Of a stretch of 11,059 nt of DNA, positions 7,047 to 11,059 are shown in pieces. The DNA comes from Candidatus Nitromaritima sp. SCGC AAA288-L16. GTDB lineage: Bacteria; Nitrospinota; Nitrospinia; Nitrospinales; VA-1. A model generated the notes under the pieces. It saw nothing but the letters and a program-made list of their open reading frames with translations, was not told where the DNA came from and made no database searches. The DNA lies in assembly GCA_000372225.1 (NCBI GenBank), contig AQTY01000038.1, forward strand, positions 1-11,059, written 5' to 3'. Position 1 is the first letter of the stretch, and each line of letters starts with the position of its first letter. A program made the position numbers and the translations under genes.

Positions 7047-7386
7047 TATTTTCTCCTCTAGCTTTTTTTAACAATGCAGTATCCAGAGTGTTACGCGCCT
7101 GAGTCAATTGGCGGGTGAGTTCTTCTGCAATACGTTTTTTTTCCGGGTCTGCGCAATGAAGATCCGGGTGATATTTTTTCATCTGCGTTTTCCAGGCTTT
7201 TTTAACCGTTCCCCGACAGGAGCCCACAGGTATTTCCAGATTAGCATAGTACGGTGCCAGGGAACCCGATTTTATCGGCTCTTGGTCAAACGATGCAGGC
7301 TCCGTCAGCAGAATATCCTCCCGCTTGTTTTTCTGCGTGAAATCAAAAATTTCTGCCTGCGCAATTTTGATAAGACGTTTGATCAT
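7033..7386 (-). CDS. Small protein with C-terminal J-domain
   Basis: The 117-residue protein has an N-terminal basic segment and a linker (residues 1-42), then a compact J-domain. It shows LAPYYANLEIPVGS (43-56), a helix VKKAWKTQMKKYHPDLH with the diagnostic HPD at 73-75, and a third helix KKRIAEELTRQLTQARNTL. J-domains stimulate the ATPase of Hsp70 (DnaK) and deliver substrates. Here the J-domain is C-terminal and there are no zinc or substrate-binding domains of DnaJ, so it is a specialised co-chaperone. In this operon it plausibly recruits DnaK to PspA assemblies or another cluster protein (inference). Its ATG overlaps the stop of the DUF2617-like gene (ATGA), and its end overlaps the DUF2170 start. 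Confidence 0.88.
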   Translation of the reverse strand: MIKRLIKIAQAEIFDFTQKNKREDILLTEPASFDQEPIKSGSLAPYYANLEIPVGSCRGTVKKAWKTQMKKYHPDLHCADPEKKRIAEELTRQLTQARNTLDTALLKKARGENNGRF

Positions 7387-7922
7387 GTTGTTATCGATAA
7401 AACAGGTAAACCAATAGTGGTCCGGCTGATAGTGGAAACACCACTTTCGGGATAGGTATGAACAGTATAAAAGGTGTTGGTGTCGGAATTCAATGCCAAC
7501 CCGGTAAAAGGCGGTGGTGTTTCAGCAAGGCCCGGCTCGCCTGGAAACTCATGAGTCAGTATATTTGTTGCGGGTATCCGGCCTGGCGCATTTAAAAACT
7601 CCTCCATGTTACCATACAAGAGGTCGACCTGTTCAACGTTGACCTGGTACGCCAGTTTGCCGGATCGATATTCCCGGTCATGAACAGCGCCCGATTGCAG
7701 GCACACTTTCTCCAATGCGTTCTCGGGTAGTTTCGGGTCGAAGCAGGTGATGAACTCGGTAAGGCAGTCTTTCCCCAGACGGCTTATCACCCGATGGCTT
7801 TTCCCGATGATGCTGGCCTCAAGGGATATTCCGTTGTCGAGAATCCAGTGAGCGTTTTGGAAAATACGCACAGGGTAATCGGGTACCTTTTCATACAGGC
7901 TGAAATAGATCGGCTCAATCAT
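7383..7922 (-). CDS. DUF2617-like protein
   Basis: The chosen ATG at 7922 (MIEPIYFSLYEK) gives 179 residues; an upstream TTG at 8021 would add 33 residues that look unconserved and would overlap the likely promoter. Features are LEASIIGKSHRVI (about 32-44), a middle region, THEFPGEPG (about 124-132), and a C-terminal FYTVHTYPESGVSTISRTTI with the HTYPE motif at about 155-159. From memory, the FPG.P block and H.YP..G....TR ending fit DUF2617. The HTYPE stretch also resembles the region of S-adenosylmethionine decarboxylases just after the self-cleavage site, although the usual Glu-Ser is replaced by Asn-Thr here. A role near the aminopropyl donor pathway is speculative. It is the first gene of the leftward operon and has no obvious ribosome site. 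Confidence 0.72.
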   Translation of the reverse strand: MIEPIYFSLYEKVPDYPVRIFQNAHWILDNGISLEASIIGKSHRVISRLGKDCLTEFITCFDPKLPENALEKVCLQSGAVHDREYRSGKLAYQVNVEQVDLLYGNMEEFLNAPGRIPATNILTHEFPGEPGLAETPPPFTGLALNSDTNTFYTVHTYPESGVSTISRTTIGLPVLSITT

Positions 7923-7993
7923 AGTTTGGAGATAGTTCTGGCAACGGTCCGATGTGGTAACGTCCGTTTTGGATGATAAAGTCCTAGCGGTCA

Positions 7994-8021
7994 ATAATAC
8001 CCCTGTCAATACAAAAATCAA
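7994..8021 (-). promoter_or_regulatory. Candidate promoter of the leftward DUF2617-to-DUF4178 operon
   Basis: On the minus strand TTGATT (8021-8016), a 16-base spacer and TATTAT (7999-7994) form a reasonable sigma-70 promoter. A TTGACA (8009-8004) inside the spacer could serve an alternative overlapping promoter with a poorer -10. Transcription would start near 7987, leaving a leader of about 65 bases before the ATG at 7922. This supports 7922 over the upstream TTG. Confidence 0.42.
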
Positions 8022-8477
8022 GCAAGACGTTTAGAGGCTGTATGGGATCAGGAATGATTGTGATTATCTTCATAGTGGATGATATAGTTTGCGCCCTGCC
8101 AGTTGCCCATTAGCACTGATCTGCCTCTAAAAGTTCTACCACTTTTTAGGATTTTCATTACTGGTTTAATCGTCTGAGGTACTGGAGGCCCATAATTCAG
8201 TGAGCTATGAGGTCAAAATGGTTATATCCTTTTCTTCAATCTTTAGTCAGCACCAACAACCTGATAGAATACCCGCAGTATTATGGCAATATGGCTGGGG
8301 GTCCTCGAGTTTCCCTGTTCCCTTTCAAGTTTAAACCCATTATTTTGGGCCTGTCAACGGGAGATGAAATAACAAAGAAGAAGATTGGACAACGTTTAGT
8401 AAAGGAGGGGCCTGGTTAGCAGTCAAGAGGTAATGGTTGAACTGAAAGTGGTGAGACAAAAGGAAGGAGTTGAATTG
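8022..8477. other. Spacer without a convincing gene
   Basis: This 456-base stretch between the core cluster and the zinc-ribbon gene has no frame I would call a gene. A 70-codon rightward frame (8207-8419) has no clear family features or good ribosome site; its latter half (PRVSLFPFKFKPIILGL) is mildly protein-like, so it could be a gene remnant. An inverted repeat lies at 8127-8149. The junction seems to separate conserved from accessory DNA. Confidence 0.4.
8127..8149. repeat. AT-rich imperfect inverted repeat
   Basis: CTAAAAGT at 8127-8134 faces ACTTTTTAG at 8141-8149 across the loop TCTACC, giving an eight-pair stem with one bulged base. It is not GC-rich enough to be a convincing terminator and could be an operator or the remnant of a mobile-element end. 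Confidence 0.25.
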
Positions 8478-8717
8478 ATGCAAAATGTAATTTGTAAATC
8501 GTGCGGTAAGCCGATGCTTTCCAAGTTTCAGAGGGGTGGGCAAGCGAGTGGGTCGGAATTGCCCAAGAATACATCACTTACCAGTAATATAGGCTATTGG
8601 CATTGTGAAGGTTGCGATGTGTATGTTTTTCATGCTGAATACGTCGCAGGGAAATCAAAATTATTCCATAAACTTCTTCATCAAACCGTCGAGACTCTGA
8701 AAAAGTTTAACCGCTGA
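8478..8717 (+). CDS. Small zinc-ribbon-like protein
   Basis: The start at 8478 has AAGGAG eight bases upstream and gives 79 residues; an in-frame ATG at 8433 has poorer context. The protein shows ICKSCGKPM (C6, C9) and YWHCEGCDVYVFH (C43, C46), two CxxC knuckles suited to binding one zinc ion, with a basic helical tail (AGKSKLFHKLLHQTVETLKK). Such proteins may bind nucleic acid or partner proteins, but no family is recognised. There is no signal peptide, so it is probably cytoplasmic. It is followed by a 39-residue membrane microprotein after only seven bases, so the two may be co-transcribed. Confidence 0.65.
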   Translation: MQNVICKSCGKPMLSKFQRGGQASGSELPKNTSLTSNIGYWHCEGCDVYVFHAEYVAGKSKLFHKLLHQTVETLKKFNR

Positions 8718-8724
8718 CCAAATT

Positions 8725-8844
8725 ATGGTTACTATTCAATGGTTAGTTTATATGGTCGTTGTTTGCTGTGCCTGCCTTGGGGTTCTCTTTCTTCTTTTTT
8801 CCTTTATGGCTAAGTTGGCAACCAATATAACTAAGCCCTATTAG
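8725..8844 (+). CDS. Single-helix membrane microprotein (39 residues)
   Basis: The frame from ATG 8725 to TAG 8842-8844 encodes MVTIQWLVYMVVVCC, then ACLGVLFLLFSFMAKLATN and a short polar end. The hydrophobic core (about residues 4-28) is long enough for one membrane helix and contains three cysteines close together (C14, C15, C17). It begins seven bases after the zinc-ribbon gene. There is no strong ribosome site, so expression would depend on the upstream gene. No family is recognised, and short hydrophobic frames can arise by chance. Confidence 0.35.
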   Translation: MVTIQWLVYMVVVCCACLGVLFLLFSFMAKLATNITKPY

Positions 8845-8902
8845 ACTCAGTTACATGGGTAGTCCTTTTTTTGCAATGTACTGACATTTAGGAGAAGTCG
8901 CT

Positions 8903-9997
8903 TTGAAAAAAACTTTTTATAAGATTATAAAAATTGGGTTGGCCAATCTTATTATAATTGTTTTATTTATCGTTATTTTAGAAGGGGGTGCAAGTCTTTA
9001 CTTTGCTTACCAAGGCGCGCGTCAGGAAATCAAGAAAGAACCGTTTCTTGCGGAACGGCTCCACACTGAATACGACCCTTTATTGGGATGGATCAATAAG
9101 CCAAATATTTCTATTGATCACATGTATGGTCCGAATGTGTACCTTAAGACCAATAGTCAGCGATTTCGAAACAAAAACGATTTTACTATCAGGATCCCGA
9201 AAGGAAAGATTAGGATAATATGCTGAGGTGATTCGTTTACACTGGGTTATGGTGTAGATAATGCGCACACTTGGTGCAATCTTCTCGAACTCATTGATCC
9301 CCGCATTCAGAGTGTAAACATGGGTCAGGGCGGGTACGGCATTGGTCAGGCTTTTCTTTGGTATAAACGCGACGGTACGGAACTCGACCACGCTATCCAT
9401 GTCTTCGCTTTTACCACTGCAGATTTCACACGTATGATGACGAAAAGTTTTCTAGGCATGCCAAAGCCATTATTGCGCACAAAAAATGGAAAGATTTTTG
9501 TTGAAAACATACCAATCAGCAGATTATCGTCCCACAAAATTTTCAAATACTTAAAATTTTTCAATATTTTTAGACTGGTCAGTGAAACCCGAGGGGTAAA
9601 CTTTGCAGACACTCTAGATAAGCCCGCAATTTATAAGGAAGGGGAAGGGGAAGAATTGGTAGGTACAATTTTCGAAAGTTTAAAAACAATTAATACAACT
9701 AAGAACAGTAAGCTTGTACTAATTCATTTACCCACAGAAAAAGAATATCAGAACACCAACAATGACAGGTTATATGAATTTGTTCGCCACGAAGCAGAAA
9801 AAAGATCAATTCTTTACCTTAATTTAGTTAGGGAGATACGGCGGGTTTCATCTTCCGAGATGATAAAGTTCTTCTTCCAAAAAGATATTGAAGGGTTCGA
9901 CCAATCAAAAGGACATTTGACCCCTATGGGTAACTTCTTCGTCGCTAAAAAGATTTCTAAAGCTCTTGCCGGAATTGATGCACTAACCACCCAGTAG
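8903..9997 (+). pseudogene. GDSL/SGNH hydrolase-like gene interrupted by one in-frame UGA
   Basis: One reading frame runs from TTG 8903 (AGGAG eight bases upstream) to the stop at 9995-9997, broken only by TGA at 9224-9226, codon 108 of 364. It encodes an N-terminal membrane anchor (about residues 8-30). The extracytoplasmic domain shows DPLLGWINKPN, then KIRIIC-[UGA]-GDSFTLGYGV, where Ser111 is the expected nucleophile. It continues with NMGQGGYGIGQAF (block II Gly) and a C-terminal DQSKGHLTPMGNFFVAKK holding the expected Asp and His. The usual block III Asn appears replaced (FAFTTADFTRM). Both halves clearly belong to one SGNH hydrolase, which would act on ester-linked groups such as acyl chains of envelope glycans. 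The simplest reading is a recent nonsense mutation; UGA recoding is the alternative. The downstream half alone (from ATG 9320) would lack the catalytic Ser. Confidence 0.75.
9235..9259 (+). other. Predicted RNA hairpin just downstream of the in-frame UGA
   Basis: Nine pairs, including G-U pairs, join 9235-9243 (GUUUACACU) to 9251-9259 (GGUGUAGAU) around the seven-base loop GGGUUAU. The loop begins 17 bases after the UGA and starts with G, which loosely fits the bacterial SECIS pattern as I remember it. It may equally be a chance result of the codons for SFTLGYGVD. Confidence 0.3.
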
Positions 9998-10319
9998 CTT
10001 CTTGATCAATACATTTTGGTCGTTCATTATTATCGCCAATTTCAAAACCCCTAAACACATAAAAGAACAGTTTGAATCATGATCAAGCAAACCATAAAAC
10101 TCCGTCTGGTTAGTCCTAGCCCATTCGTTTTCAACAATGCTAATTGTCCCACTACTAAAAACGGTTAACATCCGTTTAAAAAAGCTAGTGTTTTCTCACG
10201 GTTAACATCGGCGATTCAGACCTCAACTTTTTCCAACAGCTTCCATCTTCTCCAGCTTCTGTTTCATGGTCTGTATGACACGATTCTATCTATATAAGCA
10301 TACTGGTAAGTGAGTTGTC
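9998..10319. other. AT-rich spacer with short repeats, no convincing gene
   Basis: A leftward 62-codon frame (9983-10171) overlaps the end of the hydrolase gene and has no family features or ribosome site. The rest of the interval has no start, ribosome site or motif I can support, apart from the repeats at 10159-10209. Confidence 0.4.
10159..10209. repeat. Twelve-base direct repeat and overlapping hairpin
   Basis: ACGGTTAACATC occurs at 10161-10172 and again at 10198-10209. The first copy is embedded in an inverted repeat, AAACGG (10159-10164) and CCGTTT (10172-10177), with a seven-base loop. It may mark a duplicated binding site or the scar of a mobile element. Confidence 0.35.
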
Positions 10320-10427
10320 CTAGCTTGGTATTCTCAACCAATCCTTCATGTCTACCCAGCCATCATCAGCATAAACTCCATTTGGGCTGCTGGGAATGTC
10401 TCTCGGTCTTTCACCTTTTTCAGGCAT
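10320..10427 (-). pseudogene. Remnant of an integrase-repeat (INT_rpt-type) protein
   Basis: Read leftward, the frame gives MPEKGERPRDIPSSPNGV, then YADDGWVDMKDWLRIPS and a TAG at 10322-10320. The order 'P.DIPS.P...Y.D.GW..W.DWL' is the hallmark of the short repeat unit placed in tandem in some large phage-integrase-like and related proteins (usually KP.DIP.NP...YKD.GW..W.DWLG). Only one unit remains, with no intact upstream frame, so this is a decayed end of such a gene. The ATG at 10427 is simply the first in frame; the homologous part starts about there. Confidence 0.55.
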
Positions 10428-10429
10428 TC

Positions 10430-10828
10430 CGCTCGGCGATAGCTTCACGCTAGTTACGCGCCCTCCTGCTACTCCAATCCCGCACAGTATTCCGCAACGG
10501 TCCCTGAAGGGACCGATCCCGTATCAACAATGCACTTCTGGATGCGTGCAGCTCTGGCAGCATCGACATTGTCATCGACCGCTGCAGCCGCCGCTGCGGC
10601 ATTACCACCACCCAACCTGTCTACTATCTCAGCGTCCACTGGATGCCCACCCGATATGGCAGCACCCTCCAGAGCACCTGCACCGCCATCCCCACTCTCT
10701 CCGGATGACTCTACAGATACTGAAGGATCTTCTCCCGCTGGCCAGCATGCATGTCCGTCTCTATCGGCAGGGGCTATGTTGTAGCATGGGTGGCCTGGTT
10801 TTATGTTGGCCTCAGCCGTTGTAACCTA
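10430..10828. other. GC-rich patch without an intact gene
   Basis: This stretch is visibly richer in GC than both flanks and has long open frames on the plus strand at 10396-10824 and 10530-10784. Their translations are biased (His/Pro/Leu-rich in one, Ala/Ser/Pro-rich in the other), as expected from GC-rich noncoding or decayed DNA. Neither has a good ribosome site or a recognisable motif. It is probably decayed mobile DNA connected with the neighbouring integrase-repeat remnant. Confidence 0.4.
10498..10515. repeat. Perfect short hairpin
   Basis: CGGTCCC (10498-10504) and GGGACCG (10509-10515) form a seven-pair GC-rich stem with the tetraloop TGAA. No T-run follows on either strand, so it is not a typical intrinsic terminator. 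It may belong to a structured RNA or a mobile-element end. Confidence 0.45.
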
Positions 10829-10848
10829 TTGATTTATTTTGATTTATT
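10829..10848. repeat. Two tandem copies of a ten-base AT-rich unit
   Basis: TTGATTTATT occurs at 10829-10838 and again immediately at 10839-10848, marking the sharp switch from GC-rich to AT-rich DNA. It lies just upstream of the 22-codon microprotein and may contribute to its promoter, although no good -10/-35 pair with normal spacing is visible. Confidence 0.4.
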
Positions 10849-10893
10849 TGATACGTTATTAAAATTACATAAACCCAATTAAGGAGAAAAAAA

Positions 10894-10962
10894 ATGAAGA
10901 TCTTATTAGGAGTATTGGTGGGAATAGCAACATTCCAGTTGTACACCAGTTTTATAAATTAG
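10894..10962 (+). CDS. Hydrophobic microprotein of 22 residues
   Basis: AAGGAG at 10881-10886 sits eight bases (purine-rich) before the ATG at 10894, which is the best ribosome site in the right flank. The frame encodes MKILLGVLVGIATFQLYTSF plus two residues and ends in TAG. It has one basic residue followed by a nearly continuous hydrophobic run with Gly spacing, suited to a short membrane helix, as in type I toxin-like or regulatory membrane peptides. The coding claim rests only on the ribosome site and composition; no family is recognised. Confidence 0.4.
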   Translation: MKILLGVLVGIATFQLYTSFIN

Positions 10963-10967
10963 AAAAT

Positions 10968-11059
10968 TCATAGCTTAAGTTTTTTTAGTGTCGTCTTTAT
11001 TTTCATTGTTAGCTGATCCTGTTTTAGCTTTAAGTCCAGTTCTGCAAGCTCACGTTTTG
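10968..11059 (-). CDS. Possible C-terminal end of a leftward gene cut by the window edge
   Basis: Reading leftward from the right edge, 29 codons stay open to a TGA at 10970-10968. They encode KRELAELDLKLKQDQL followed by TMKIKTTLKKLKL, an amphipathic, Lys/Leu/Glu-rich pattern typical of a coiled-coil end. No start is visible within the window, and another minus frame in the same stretch is also fairly open, so this is tentative. Confidence 0.3.
   Translation of the reverse strand, partial: KRELAELDLKLKQDQLTMKIKTTLKKLKL

Noticed and set aside
7923..8021. N-terminal extension of the DUF2617-like protein to a TTG
   Set aside because: It overlaps the best promoter candidate, has no ribosome site and looks unlike a conserved domain start.
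8207..8419. 70-codon rightward frame between the core cluster and the zinc-ribbon gene
   Set aside because: No ribosome site, no family features and no conserved neighbour; kept only as a remark in the spacer entry.
9224..9226. Genome-wide reassignment of UGA to an amino acid
   Set aside because: Several clear genes in the window (channel, PspA, DUF350 upstream lipoprotein) end at UGA in the expected place, so UGA is a normal stop here.
9983..10171. 62-codon leftward frame after the hydrolase gene
   Set aside because: It overlaps the hydrolase 3' end and has no ribosome site or recognisable domain.
10396..10824. 142-codon rightward frame in the GC-rich patch
   Set aside because: The translation is His/Pro/Leu-biased, lacks motifs and a ribosome site. 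The GDSFT string near its start is a coincidence and is not followed by other SGNH blocks.
1..11059. CRISPR array, tRNA or rRNA genes
   Set aside because: No regularly spaced repeats, tRNA-like cloverleaf or rRNA-like sequence was recognised on reading both strands.

Overview
The window looks like the chromosome of a Gram-negative bacterium: it carries two probable lipoproteins with lipobox cysteines, a PspA-type membrane-stress protein, and an envelope-associated gene set known to me mainly from Proteobacteria and related phyla. I cannot place the species. Base composition is moderate in the core cluster, AT-rich around 8,000-10,000, and clearly GC-richer in a patch near 10,430-10,830.

Left flank (1-840). 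A short, probably truncated lipoprotein gene overlaps a small two-helix membrane protein gene. They are followed by the C-terminal third of an IS1595-type (ISXO2-like) transposase whose right end abuts the next gene.

Core cluster (841-8021). This is the main content. A two-helix potassium channel with a cytoplasmic RCK-like domain reads leftward. A divergent rightward operon encodes a lipoprotein, a duplicated DUF350 membrane protein (YjfL-like) and a membrane-anchored spermidine synthase-like protein. A convergent leftward operon encodes, in transcription order, a DUF2617-like protein, a C-terminal J-domain protein, a DUF2170 protein (YjfI-like), a PspA/IM30 protein (YjfJ-like) and a DUF4178-like protein. 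The genes overlap or nearly touch within each operon. The set matches the E. coli yjfI-yjfJ-yjfK-yjfL-yjfM-yjfC type of neighbourhood, extended with polyamine synthase, K+ channel, DUF2617 and J-domain genes. I infer a membrane/envelope module combining a polyamine-type aminopropyl transfer reaction, ion flux and PspA membrane protection. The ATP-grasp amidoligase (YjfC-like) often found with it is not in this window.

Right flank (8022-11059). This is accessory DNA: a small zinc-ribbon protein, a 39-residue membrane microprotein, and a GDSL/SGNH hydrolase-like gene interrupted by one in-frame UGA just before the catalytic GDS motif. A predicted hairpin lies just downstream of that UGA. Beyond is degenerate DNA containing a remnant of an integrase-repeat protein, a GC-rich patch without an intact gene, a 22-codon microprotein with a strong ribosome site, and the possible end of a leftward gene at the window edge. 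No tRNA, rRNA or CRISPR array was recognised.
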